From positions 1-19,689 of the forward strand of contig CACYEW010000195.1 in the NCBI GenBank assembly GCA_902773455.1: a stretch of 19,689 nucleotides of DNA, written 5' to 3'. Positions 1 to 6,931 of this stretch are shown one piece after another. Under the pieces are notes generated by a model. That model made no database searches and was not told the DNA's origin. It was given only the letters and a program-made list of their open reading frames with translations. Within the stretch, counting starts at the first letter, position 1. Each line of letters starts with the position of its first letter. A program made the translations under genes and the position numbers. The stretch comes from an uncultured Ruminococcus sp. Lineage in GTDB: Bacteria; Bacillota; Clostridia; Oscillospirales; CAG-272.

Positions 1-424
1 GTATATAACGTGGTACGGTCTCGGCAGAGCTTTTATCGAAATGCTCCGCACCGACTCGCTCTATATACCGGGAACGCCCGTCCGTATTTCGATGGCTATA
101 GGAGCGGCTTGCTTCGTCGTCGGTCTGACTCTGCTCATAATACTCGGCGTCAGGGCAAAGAAAAATCCGCCCGTGCTCGAAACTCCGATCCCGAAGGAAC
201 CGAGAAAGCCGAAGAAGAACAAAGAAGAAACGCTGACCGAAGAGACCGAAGAGGTCAATGAAACCGCAGAAACGTTGACAGAAGACGTCAAAGAAGCCGA
301 AGAAACTGCAAAAGAAGACGGCGGCGGATATATCGAAGACGAGCCGGAAGAAGTACAGGAAGAACCGGTCGTGCAGGACGAAGCGCCCGAAACGGAGGAA
401 AAAGAAGATGGCGACGGTAATTGA
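1..424 (+). CDS. lgt: Prolipoprotein diacylglyceryl transferase, C-terminal part (5' end outside window)
   Basis: The frame is open from base 2, so only about the last 140 codons are present. The visible start of the fragment (WYGLGRAFIEMLRTDSL, then IPGTPVRIS) matches the conserved C-terminal part of Lgt, which transfers diacylglycerol from phosphatidylglycerol to the lipobox cysteine of prolipoproteins in the membrane. A last hydrophobic helix follows (SMAIGAACFVVGLTLLIIL). After it comes an unusual tail of about 90 residues, rich in Glu, Lys and Pro and predicted to be disordered and cytoplasmic. Ordinary Lgt proteins end shortly after the last helix. The gene overlaps folD by 17 bases, so the two are probably translationally coupled. 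Two predicted lipoproteins in this window (the serpin and the 3'-end protein) would be Lgt substrates. The identity is firm although the fragment is short. Confidence 0.9.
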   Translation, partial: YITWYGLGRAFIEMLRTDSLYIPGTPVRISMAIGAACFVVGLTLLIILGVRAKKNPPVLETPIPKEPRKPKKNKEETLTEETEEVNETAETLTEDVKEAEETAKEDGGGYIEDEPEEVQEEPVVQDEAPETEEKEDGDGN

Positions 425-1256
425 CGGCAAAGCCGTTTCGGCAAAAATGCGCGAGGAGATCGCGGAAGAGGTCAAGGAATTCGTTGAAAAGCACGGCAGG
501 GCGCCGTCTTTGACGGTCATCATCGTCGGAGAAGATCCGGCTTCGCAGGTGTACGTGAGAAACAAAGAAAAAGCGTGCATTCAGACCGGCATCAGATCGG
601 AGATAATCAGACTGCCTGCCGATACGGGCGAAGAAGAACTGCTTTGCAGGATCGACGAACTGAACGGCGACGAAAACGTCAACGGCATTCTCGTTCAGCT
701 GCCTTTGCCCGATCATATTGATGAAAAGAATATTATATGCAGGATATCCCCGAAAAAGGACGTCGACGCTTTCGGTTACGAAAACGTCGGACGGATAATG
801 ACGGGCGAATACGATTTTCTTCCCTGCACTCCCGCGGGAGTAATGGAGCTGCTCAGAAGATACGGAATATCCCCGGCGGGCAAAGAATGCGTAGTGCTCG
901 GAAGAAGCAACATCGTCGGCAAGCCGATGGCGATGCTTCTGATGCACGGCAACGGAACGGTGACGGTCTGCCATTCGAAGACGAAGGATCTTTCTTCTCA
1001 CACGAAAAGAGCGGATATACTCGTCTCGGCGATAGGCAGGGCGAAATTCGTCAAAGCCGATATGATCAAGGAAGGCGCCGTGGTCATCGACGTGGGCATC
1101 AATCGCGACGAAGACGGCAGACTCTGCGGCGACGTCGACTATGAAGGCTGTTTTGACAAGGCTGCGGCGATAACGCCGGTACCGGGCGGAGTAGGTCCGA
1201 TGACGGTCACGATGCTGTTGAAAAACACACTGACCGCCGCAAAAAAGCAGATTTAA
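408..1256 (+). CDS. folD: Bifunctional methylenetetrahydrofolate dehydrogenase / methenyltetrahydrofolate cyclohydrolase
   Basis: At 282 residues this is the normal FolD length. FolD interconverts 5,10-methylene-THF, 5,10-methenyl-THF and 10-formyl-THF in the cytoplasm, using NADP or NAD. Seen: the N-terminal signature GEDPASQVYVRNKEKAC (residues 41-57), with Y49 and K53 at the positions of the catalytic Tyr-Lys pair; the LPLPDHI segment; the CTPAGVMELL block; the dinucleotide-binding region VVLGRSNIVGKPM; and the C-terminal signature PGGVGPMT (259-266). The ATG at 408 is preceded by GGAGG at 394-398, inside the end of lgt. The stop is at 1256, before the promoter of the ribosomal protein operon. 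No clear terminator follows. Identity is certain from the family signatures. Confidence 0.97.
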   Translation: MATVIDGKAVSAKMREEIAEEVKEFVEKHGRAPSLTVIIVGEDPASQVYVRNKEKACIQTGIRSEIIRLPADTGEEELLCRIDELNGDENVNGILVQLPLPDHIDEKNIICRISPKKDVDAFGYENVGRIMTGEYDFLPCTPAGVMELLRRYGISPAGKECVVLGRSNIVGKPMAMLLMHGNGTVTVCHSKTKDLSSHTKRADILVSAIGRAKFVKADMIKEGAVVIDVGINRDEDGRLCGDVDYEGCFDKAAAITPVPGGVGPMTVTMLLKNTLTAAKKQI

Positions 1257-1288
1257 TAAAAAGTTTACAATTATATTAAAAGCGGTTA

Positions 1289-1318
1289 TTGACAAAAACG
1301 CTCTTTATATAGTATAAT
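1289..1318 (+). promoter_or_regulatory. Sigma-A promoter of rplU-prp-rpmA
   Basis: The -35 is TTGACA (1289-1294) and the -10 is TATAAT (1313-1318), both perfect consensus, with an 18-base spacer. It lies 33 bases after folD and drives the leader RNA and ribosomal protein operon downstream. Confidence 0.9.
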
Positions 1319-1323
1319 GATTT

Positions 1324-1400
1324 GCCGCTTGGAACCGGGTCCCCTAAAATCGAGCTGTACGCTCGGTTACCCGCTGCAGCGAGTCTTACGGAAAGTGAGG
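1324..1400 (+). ncRNA. L21-type ribosomal protein leader
   Basis: The 5' UTR of rplU folds into a nested structure. CGGGT (1336-1340) pairs with ACCCG (1369-1373), enclosing a hairpin of CGAGC (1351-1355) and GCTCG (1361-1365). CGCT (1326-1329) can pair with AGCG (1378-1381) as a basal stem. Firmicutes rplU operons are known to carry a structured L21 leader thought to mediate autogenous control. Position and fold fit that class, but assignment to the family needs a covariance-model search. Confidence 0.6.
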
Positions 1401-1408
1401 AAGAATAA

Positions 1409-1720
1409 ATGTTTGCTATCATCGAAACAGGCGGAAAGCAGTACAAAGTGAGCGAAGGCGACGTTATATACGTTGAAAAGCTCGAGGTCGAAGCCGGCGA
1501 AAGCTATACTTTTGACCGCGTACTCGCAGTATCTACCGACGCAGGCTTCACGGCAGGCGCGCCGACAGTAGAAGGCGCAACAGTCACCGCGACCGTTGAA
1601 AAGAACGGCAAGGCGAAAAAGATCTACGTCATCAGATACAAATCCAAAAAGAACGAGAAGAAGAAACAGGGCCACAGGCAGCCGTACACCAAACTCAAAA
1701 TAGAATCGATCAACGCATAA
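1409..1720 (+). CDS. rplU: 50S ribosomal protein L21
   Basis: The protein has 103 residues, the usual L21 size. It begins MFAIIETGGKQYKVSEGD, the hallmark L21 N terminus, and ends with the basic segment containing KKQGHRQPYTKLKIESI. L21 binds 23S rRNA in the large subunit. The ATG at 1409 follows a GTGAGGAAG-type ribosome binding site (about 1395-1402). It is the first gene of a three-gene operon and its TAA overlaps the ATG of prp by one base. It is probably controlled by the structured leader upstream. Confidence 0.98.
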   Translation: MFAIIETGGKQYKVSEGDVIYVEKLEVEAGESYTFDRVLAVSTDAGFTAGAPTVEGATVTATVEKNGKAKKIYVIRYKSKKNEKKKQGHRQPYTKLKIESINA

Positions 1721-2079
1721 TGACTAAAGTGGTTTTTTTGAAATCCTCGGACGGTATATACTACGGTTTTCACGAATCGGGGCATTCCGGCTACGACGAC
1801 GCGGGCAAGGATATTGTCTGCAGCGCGATCTCAGCCATGACCATGCTCATAATAAACACCGTCGAGGTCGCTCTCGGATCTGACGTGGAATACACGGTAG
1901 ACGACAAGACGACGGATATAAACGTCATAATGCGCGGAGCTTTGCCGAAATATGAAAAAGATCAGAAGAAGAATTACGCGATCTCTTCTCTGCTTCTCGG
2001 GTATTACCTGCAGCTCAACGATATGATCGAGGATTACTACGACTACATTGAAGTGGATGAGTTGGTAAAAGACATCTGA
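1720..2079 (+). CDS. prp: Ribosomal-processing cysteine protease Prp
   Basis: A 119-residue YsxB/Prp family protein. Prp removes the short N-terminal extension of L27 in Firmicutes, an essential step in ribosome maturation. Seen: H22 in HESGHSG and C34 in DIVCSAIS, which are the conserved catalytic His and Cys of the family with the usual spacing. The protein ends in a short acidic C-terminal region. It lies between rplU and rpmA as in other Firmicutes, overlaps the rplU stop by one base (TAATG) and so is probably translationally coupled. Its presumed substrate, L27 with the LQFF/A site, is encoded 16 bases downstream. Confidence 0.96.
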   Translation: MTKVVFLKSSDGIYYGFHESGHSGYDDAGKDIVCSAISAMTMLIINTVEVALGSDVEYTVDDKTTDINVIMRGALPKYEKDQKKNYAISSLLLGYYLQLNDMIEDYYDYIEVDELVKDI

Positions 2080-2095
2080 AATCAGGAGGGAAATT

Positions 2096-2374
2096 ATGTT
2101 AAAACTCAGTTTGCAGTTTTTCGCACATAAAAAAGGCGTCGGTTCAACCAAGAACGGCCGTGACAGCCGCGCTCAGAGACTCGGCGTCAAGAAAAGCGAC
2201 GGATCGCACGTACTGGCCGGCAATATAATCGTCAGACAGCGCGGCACCCATATCCATCCCGGCTGCAACGTCGGCCGCGGTTCGGACGACACGCTTTACG
2301 CTACCGCAGACGGCACCGTTAAATTCGAACATATCGCCGGCGGTAAAAAATGTGTGAACGTTTACGCTGACTAA
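2096..2374 (+). CDS. rpmA: 50S ribosomal protein L27, with Prp-cleavable N-terminal extension
   Basis: A 92-residue L27. It begins MLKLSLQFF followed by AHKKGVGSTKNGRDS, the canonical L27 N terminus. The nine-residue extension ending in LQFF is the known target of Prp cleavage in Firmicutes; after removal the mature N terminus begins AHKK and reaches toward the peptidyl transferase centre. The body contains the expected RQRGTHIHPG and GRGSDDTLYA segments. A strong AGGAGG site (2084-2089) precedes the ATG by six bases. It is the last gene of the operon and a strong terminator follows directly. Confidence 0.98.
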   Translation: MLKLSLQFFAHKKGVGSTKNGRDSRAQRLGVKKSDGSHVLAGNIIVRQRGTHIHPGCNVGRGSDDTLYATADGTVKFEHIAGGKKCVNVYAD

Positions 2375-2383
2375 TAAGAAATG

Positions 2384-2413
2384 AAAGCCGGAAAGATTTT
2401 TTCGGCTTTTTTT
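2384..2413 (+). terminator. Rho-independent terminator after rpmA
   Basis: An 11-bp stem (2384-2394 with 2399-2409, one G-T pair) with a GATT loop is followed by a T tract running through 2413. It separates the ribosomal protein operon from the ECF sigma gene. Confidence 0.9.
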
Positions 2414-2422
2414 CATTTTTAC

Positions 2423-2451
2423 TGTAAGAAATCGCCTGAAAACCTCGACTA
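2423..2451 (+). promoter_or_regulatory. Possible ECF-type (autogenous) promoter
   Basis: TGTAAG (2423-2428) and CGACTA (2446-2451) with a 17-base spacer resemble TGTAAC / CGTCTA promoters read by Firmicutes ECF sigma factors. The pair lies directly upstream of an ECF sigma gene, where autoregulation is common. Only a resemblance is seen; the -35 lacks the AACC core. Confidence 0.3.
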
Positions 2452-2477
2452 AAGGGTGAAAGGAAAAAAATTACGCT

Positions 2478-3041
2478 ATGGAGCAGAAAACGGACAACGG
2501 TGCGATAAACTATTTAAGTTATATCAACGGCGACGATAAAGGTTTTTACGAACTCGTCAAAGAATATTTCGACGGTTTATGCGCGTTCATATTCGGTATA
2601 ACGGGCGACCGGGGACTTTCCGAAGAGCTTGCGGACGATACGTTTTACCGGATCGCCGTGAAAAAGCCGCATTACGGCGGCGCCTCTTCTTTCAGAACGT
2701 GGCTGTACTCGATCGGCAGGCACGTGGCGCTCGACGCGTGTAAAAAGAAGAAGCACGACTGTATGCCGCTTGACGAAGCGTATAGCGACGCCGACGCCGA
2801 CTCGCCGGAACGGGCGTATCTGTCGGACGAGCGGAATAAAACGCTGTACCGCGCGCTTGACAAGCTCAAGCCGGAATACCGTCAGATCTTATGGCTCGTA
2901 TATTTTGAAAATATGAGCTCTGACGAAGCCGCCGAAGTATTGAAAAAGAGCAAAAACAGCACTTACGTTCTGCTGCACCGCGCAAAGGATTCACTTAAAG
3001 CAAAACTCGAGGAGGAAGGATTCGATCATGAAATCTTATGA
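2478..3041 (+). CDS. ECF-type RNA polymerase sigma factor
   Basis: A 187-residue sigma-70 family protein of ECF size. Region 2 spans about residues 22-92, with an acidic ELADDTFYRIA motif and SFRTWLYSIGRHVALD, the helix that contacts core polymerase and the -10 element. Region 4 spans about 121-178 and ends in a helix-turn-helix (SSDEAAEVLKKSKNSTYVLLHRAKDSL) that would read the -35. There is no region 3. The ribosome binding site (AAAGGA, 2459-2464) is somewhat distant from the ATG. The 3' end overlaps the downstream membrane vWA gene by 14 bases, the arrangement usual for an ECF sigma and its membrane regulator. No member of a named ECF group was recognised. Confidence 0.93.
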   Translation: MEQKTDNGAINYLSYINGDDKGFYELVKEYFDGLCAFIFGITGDRGLSEELADDTFYRIAVKKPHYGGASSFRTWLYSIGRHVALDACKKKKHDCMPLDEAYSDADADSPERAYLSDERNKTLYRALDKLKPEYRQILWLVYFENMSSDEAAEVLKKSKNSTYVLLHRAKDSLKAKLEEEGFDHEIL

Positions 3042-4542
3042 TGAAAGAGCGCGCGACATTTTACAAAAGCGCGACGCTTATAACGAAAGAAAGGCGTCAA
3101 ATAAAAACAGGCTCGTCGTTATCACGGCTCTCGTGCTCGTAACGGCGATGCTCGCGGCGGGACTGATCGCGATAGCGAACAGAAGACCGGCGTCTGATCC
3201 GGTACCTGCCGTTACCGAACCCGTAACGCACGGCGGATCAAAGGAAGATCCGTCATCCGATACCGGTCACGGATCTTATAACGACGGAGTTATAGGCGAA
3301 AAGCCCGACCGTCCCGATCCGGGCGTTTACTCTCCGACCGAAGAAGGCGCATGGTACGAAGTCGACAGATCCGACTTCCCGTCTTCGCCCAAGGCATCGG
3401 AATACGGTTATCCGGACAAGGCGGAGATTAAACCCGGCGGCGAGTATCCCCGGGATCCGTCGTTCAACGCGCCCGACGCGAAAGCCGGAACGCTGACCGC
3501 CGGAGAATGGAAAGACGCCGATGAATACGGCTTCTGGAAAGCTCTGTTTCAGAATCAGCAGTGGACGGCCATATCAAACGCAAGATCCCTTCACACGCTC
3601 AATATGATCACCGTAACGGTGACGTCGGGCGATCTTCCCTGCTTCAACGTCAAAGCAGAGCTTCTTTCGGGCGACAAGGTACTGTTCACCGCGAGGACCG
3701 ATATAAACGGCAAAGCGTATCTTTTCTATAACGTGGATAAAGACGGTGAAACTCCCGACGCGGTGGCCGCGTCCGGCAGTACGGTAATGCTTGACGGGAA
3801 AAAAGAAGTAAAAATAGAAGCGGAAGAAAGCGAAAATCTGAAACAGCTCGATCTGCTTCTCATGATCGACACCACCGGCAGTATGGGCGACGAGCTTGAA
3901 TACATCAAGGCGGAGCTTGCCGATATGGTAAAGCGCATATCCGAAGCGGACGAGGCGTTTTCGATCAGAATAAGCGTCAACTTCTACCGCGACGAGGGCG
4001 ACGATTACGTAGTAAAATACTACGATTTCAGAACGGACGTGAAAGACTGCCTCGCTCAGCTTGAAAACGAACACGCCTCCGGCGGCGGAGACACTCCCGA
4101 AGCCGTCCACACGGCGCTCGAAAACGCCGTAACGGGTCATCAGTGGCGTAACGGCGCGGTCAAGATCTGCTTCATCGTGCTCGACGCGCCGCCTCACTCC
4201 GAGTCCGAGATACAGGGCATCAACGAAAATCTGCTCAGATCCGTAAAAGCGGCCGCCGAACAGGGCATCAGGATCATACCGGTCGCTTCGTCGGGCGTCG
4301 ATACCGAAACGGAATTTCTTCTGAGAAGCTACGCGCTTATGACCGGCGGTACGTATATATTCCTTACGAACCATTCCGGAATAGGGCTTGACCATAAAGA
4401 AGCCGAGGTAGGCGATCACACGATCGAACCGCTCAACGAGTGCATGATCCGCGTCGTATGCGAATACTGCGGTATCTACCACGGCGAAAAGGTGCCGTAC
4501 ACTCAGCCTCACCCGGATCCCGACGGAAACCAAACGAGATAA
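3028..4542 (+). CDS. Single-pass membrane protein with extracytoplasmic vWA domain, candidate regulator of the ECF sigma
   Basis: A 504-residue protein. A basic, probably cytoplasmic N terminus of about 28 residues is followed by one transmembrane helix (about 29-50), a Pro/Asp/Gly-rich extracytoplasmic linker, a region of about 150-270 without a recognised fold, and a vWA domain (about 275-450). The MIDAS metal site is visible as D281-x-T283-x-S285 in LLLMIDTTGSMGDE, with T356 in GGGDTPEAV and D386 in IVLDAPPH. The DTTGS form resembles VwkA-type vWA domains. A short Cys-containing tail (CEYCGIYHG) follows. It overlaps the ECF sigma gene, so inference from position is that the N-terminal tail binds the sigma factor and the vWA domain senses an external ligand. 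No zinc anti-sigma motif is present, so the anti-sigma role is unproven. Confidence 0.8.
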   Translation: MKSYDERARDILQKRDAYNERKASNKNRLVVITALVLVTAMLAAGLIAIANRRPASDPVPAVTEPVTHGGSKEDPSSDTGHGSYNDGVIGEKPDRPDPGVYSPTEEGAWYEVDRSDFPSSPKASEYGYPDKAEIKPGGEYPRDPSFNAPDAKAGTLTAGEWKDADEYGFWKALFQNQQWTAISNARSLHTLNMITVTVTSGDLPCFNVKAELLSGDKVLFTARTDINGKAYLFYNVDKDGETPDAVAASGSTVMLDGKKEVKIEAEESENLKQLDLLLMIDTTGSMGDELEYIKAELADMVKRISEADEAFSIRISVNFYRDEGDDYVVKYYDFRTDVKDCLAQLENEHASGGGDTPEAVHTALENAVTGHQWRNGAVKICFIVLDAPPHSESEIQGINENLLRSVKAAAEQGIRIIPVASSGVDTETEFLLRSYALMTGGTYIFLTNHSGIGLDHKEAEVGDHTIEPLNECMIRVVCEYCGIYHGEKVPYTQPHPDPDGNQTR

Positions 4543-4550
4543 TACGAAAA

Positions 4551-4570
4551 CCGGCGTGACTTCACGCCGG
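4551..4570 (+). other. Intergenic hairpin between vWA and serpin genes
   Basis: A perfect 8-bp stem, CCGGCGTG (4551-4558) with CACGCCGG (4563-4570), has an ACTT loop. The bases that follow (AATTCGGGTTT) are not a run of T, so this is at best a weak terminator, attenuator or mRNA-stability hairpin inside the operon. Confidence 0.6.
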
Positions 4571-4599
4571 AATTCGGGTTTATAAAGGAAAATAAGATT

Positions 4600-6135
4600 A
4601 TGAAGAAACTGATCTCACTTACCTCTCTCATCTGCGTCATATTCGCGTCGCTTGCAGGCTGTATAGCCGTCACGCCGCCCGCCGACACGGCGCAGAACAC
4701 CATGCCGGGCGCCGCGATCGCCGCCGATACGGCTGACAAAAACGGACCCGAAAGCGCGGCGGAAACCGGATCGCCGGATACTTTTGCCGCGACCGATCCC
4801 GTAACGGAACGGCAAACCGAGGCGTATACCGAAGACGTCACGGCGCCGCATACGGAAAAAGCAACCGAAGCGGTCACCGAAAAAGAAACCGCCGCCGATA
4901 CGAAAGTGCCGGAGACGACCGGTGAAAAAGAGACCGAACCCGCGTCGACACAGCGTCCGCCGGAGCCGCAGACGACCGAAAGACCGCCCGAGCCGACCGA
5001 ACCCGTGACCGACGCTCCCGTCGAGCCGCGTGAAAAGCTCGACGTGGATCTGCGGAATTTCGATATCGAGCTCATGAAATTCATAAAAACTACGCAGGAT
5101 GGCAATTATATGATCTCGCCGCTCTCGCTTCGCTACGCGCTCGGTATGCTCATCGCAGGCTCGTCCGGCCGGACTCTTAATGAGCTTTTAGGCGCTTTCC
5201 ACGTGACCGACGTCGGCGAGTTTGAAGAGTATATTAAGCAGTTCAACGCTTTTGAAGACGGCTTCAACGAAAGCGCCGGAAAAGAAGAGGAAGAAAGACG
5301 TATGATCCGCCTCGCAAATTCCGTATGGAAGCGCGAAGATCTGCCGGATTTCAACGAAAATTACAAGCTCCGTTTGCAGATGTATAAAGCCGAGCATTAC
5401 GATTTCGAGCTGACCGATATAGTCAAACGCGTCAACGAATGGGCGAAAATAAAGACCGAGGGGATGATACCGGAGCTTTTGCCCGCCGATTTCAGTACGG
5501 ATAACCTCGCGGTGATCCTGATGAACGCGCTCTATTTCAAAAGCTCGTGGGTCGATCAGTTCAGCCGCGACAGCACAAGAGAAGGCGATTTCACGAAAGC
5601 GGACGGGACCGCGGTCACAAAGCAGTTTATGAAACTCACCGATTCCTTCCGCTATTACAGCGATAACGAGACGACTCTTGTCACCGTACCGATGAAAGGC
5701 AGCGCCGCCGTCACGTTCGTTCTCGGCAAATGCGACAACGTACTTGAAAAGCTTGACGCCGCCGAATACAGAAACGTTGAGATCAAAATACCCAAATTCG
5801 AGGTCGAGACGTCGCTTGACAATAAAGAGCTCGTCAATTTCATGCATTTATGCGGAGCCGATCTCATATTCAGCGAGAGCGCCGATTTTTCAGAGATGAT
5901 CGATCATCATATATACGTAAACGATATCATTCAGAAAACGAAAATAAGCCTCGACGAATACGGAGTCGAAGCCGCCGCGGTGACCGTCATAGACACGCGT
6001 GAAAAAGCCGCCGATCCGTCCGATCCCGTACGGTTTTACGCAGACAGACCGTTTTCGTTCTTCATACACACAACAACGTCCGAATGGACAGGGCAAAAGA
6101 ACGTCATAATGTTCGAAGGCGAAATAACGGAATAA
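4600..6135 (+). CDS. Lipoprotein serpin (serine protease inhibitor family)
   Basis: A 511-residue protein. It begins with a lipoprotein signal peptide ending in a lipobox, LAGC, with the lipidated Cys at 21. A Thr/Glu/Pro-rich linker of about 120 residues follows, then a serpin domain from about 148 to the C terminus. Serpin hallmarks seen: MISPLSLRYALGMLIAGSSG, the NALYFKSSW block at 309-317, and the C-terminal DRPFSFFIH and IMFEGEI strands. The reactive-centre hinge EYGVEAAAVT (453-462) has the small residues needed for loop insertion, so an inhibitory serpin is expected. Counting P17 = E453 places P1 at K469, which suggests trypsin-like targets, though the exact scissile bond is inferred. 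Inhibition would take place at the cell surface. The gene is 57 bases after the vWA gene and probably cotranscribed with it. Confidence 0.93.
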   Translation: MKKLISLTSLICVIFASLAGCIAVTPPADTAQNTMPGAAIAADTADKNGPESAAETGSPDTFAATDPVTERQTEAYTEDVTAPHTEKATEAVTEKETAADTKVPETTGEKETEPASTQRPPEPQTTERPPEPTEPVTDAPVEPREKLDVDLRNFDIELMKFIKTTQDGNYMISPLSLRYALGMLIAGSSGRTLNELLGAFHVTDVGEFEEYIKQFNAFEDGFNESAGKEEEERRMIRLANSVWKREDLPDFNENYKLRLQMYKAEHYDFELTDIVKRVNEWAKIKTEGMIPELLPADFSTDNLAVILMNALYFKSSWVDQFSRDSTREGDFTKADGTAVTKQFMKLTDSFRYYSDNETTLVTVPMKGSAAVTFVLGKCDNVLEKLDAAEYRNVEIKIPKFEVETSLDNKELVNFMHLCGADLIFSESADFSEMIDHHIYVNDIIQKTKISLDEYGVEAAAVTVIDTREKAADPSDPVRFYADRPFSFFIHTTTSEWTGQKNVIMFEGEITE

Positions 6136-6170
6136 AAAACGTCGGAGATACAAATCTCCGACGTTTTTTT
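6134..6170. terminator. Bidirectional rho-independent terminator
   Basis: A perfect 11-bp stem, ACGTCGGAGAT (6139-6149) with ATCTCCGACGT (6154-6164), is flanked by an A run on the left and a T run on the right. It ends the serpin operon on the plus strand and the YbjN operon on the minus strand. Confidence 0.95.
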
Positions 6171-6179
6171 ATTTTGCTT

Positions 6180-6653
6180 TCAGTTGCCGTATTTTGCGAT
6201 GAAATCGTCGAGCGAAAGCGCTCCCATACTTACCATAAAGAACTTATCGTTATACTCGTCAACGGTATAAAGCATACAGTCGATAATGTAATCGAAAAGC
6301 TCCGGGCTGATCTCGTCGCAGCCTTTGAAAGAATTGGTCATTCTGAAAACCATGCGGCCGTTCTTGATATTGTAGTCGAAGCTGCCGTCGACCAGGTTGT
6401 AGTTTATGACAGAGGATGCGATGGCGCCGTCGAGTCTTCTGTCTTCCGGGAATGCGAACGGAAGATGCGAAATAACGTACATACGCTCATGCTTTTCGTC
6501 AAAGCTCGCGTAGATGTCCATCGTGAGATCGTCGCCGCGTATCTCAAGATTCACCTTAAGATTTTCGTCGTTTTTGTCGTAATGCCAGTTGCGTGAATCG
6601 AGGACCTTGCAAAACTCCTCATATGCGTGTACCGTGCGTTCTCTGTTGTCCAT
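6180..6653 (-). CDS. YbjN-domain protein
   Basis: A 157-residue soluble protein of the YbjN type, recognised from the overall alternating pattern with an N-terminal helix (VHAYEEFCKVLDSRNWHY), a beta-rich core and a C-terminal helix (SPELFDYIIDCMLYTVDEYNDKF). Such proteins resemble secretion-chaperone folds and are common in gut Firmicutes; no defined biochemical activity is known to me. The ATG at 6653 is chosen because AAAGGAG lies eight bases upstream; a TTG two codons earlier would be too close to that site. It is the third gene of an operon with the sigma-like and zinc anti-sigma-like genes, starting two bases after the stop of the latter. A role in that regulatory module is inferred from position only. 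Confidence 0.75.
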   Translation of the reverse strand: MDNRERTVHAYEEFCKVLDSRNWHYDKNDENLKVNLEIRGDDLTMDIYASFDEKHERMYVISHLPFAFPEDRRLDGAIASSVINYNLVDGSFDYNIKNGRMVFRMTNSFKGCDEISPELFDYIIDCMLYTVDEYNDKFFMVSMGALSLDDFIAKYGN

Positions 6654-6655
6654 TT

Positions 6656-6931
6656 TCAAAACTCCTTTCTGTATTTACGCGTTTGCGTTAAATTTTCATT
6701 TTCGATCTTGTTTTTCGTGACGTTGTTACAGTCCGATTTTCCGTTTTTTTCAAAGGAAGCGGCGACGGAAGCAAAGCCTTCCGCGACCGTCTGCATCGCT
6801 CTGAGTTTTTTCCTGCACTCACTGCATCTGCATACGTGTCCGTTAACTCTCTGAATAAGCTCGACAGAGCTTCTGTCAAGCGAACGCAATGAAACGAAAT
6901 CAGTCATTTCTTCAAAAGTCAGATGCTTCAT
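6656..6931 (-). CDS. Small soluble zinc-finger anti-sigma-like protein
   Basis: A 91-residue protein starting MKHLTFEEMTDFVS. It contains H32-x3-C36-x2-C39 (GHVCRCSECRKKL), the HxxxCxxC zinc-binding motif of ZAS-type anti-sigma factors, preceded by a helix. There is no transmembrane segment, unlike most ZAS anti-sigmas, and the C-terminal third is polar and Lys/Asn-rich, so a cytoplasmic regulator is likely. The start at 6931 is supported by AGGAGG eight bases upstream and by an ATGA overlap with the stop of the sigma-like gene; a longer in-frame version starting at 6976 lacks such support. Immediate coupling to a sigma-like gene makes an anti-sigma role a reasonable inference. The C34 in the motif could also take part in redox sensing. 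Confidence 0.75.
   Translation of the reverse strand: MKHLTFEEMTDFVSLRSLDRSSVELIQRVNGHVCRCSECRKKLRAMQTVAEGFASVAASFEKNGKSDCNNVTKNKIENENLTQTRKYRKEF

Noticed and set aside
288..1295. Long minus-strand open frame (335 codons) opposite folD
   Set aside because: It is the antisense of lgt/folD, is rich in Arg, His and Phe in a way typical of antisense frames, shows no family motif, and folD is certain.
3574..4533. Minus-strand open frame of 319 codons opposite the vWA gene
   Set aside because: Antisense shadow of a gene with clear TM and MIDAS motifs; low-complexity hydrophobic/Arg content and no ribosome binding site recognised.
6654..6659. TTG start two codons upstream for the YbjN-like gene
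   Set aside because: Only about two bases separate it from the AAAGGAG site, whereas the ATG at 6653 has normal spacing.
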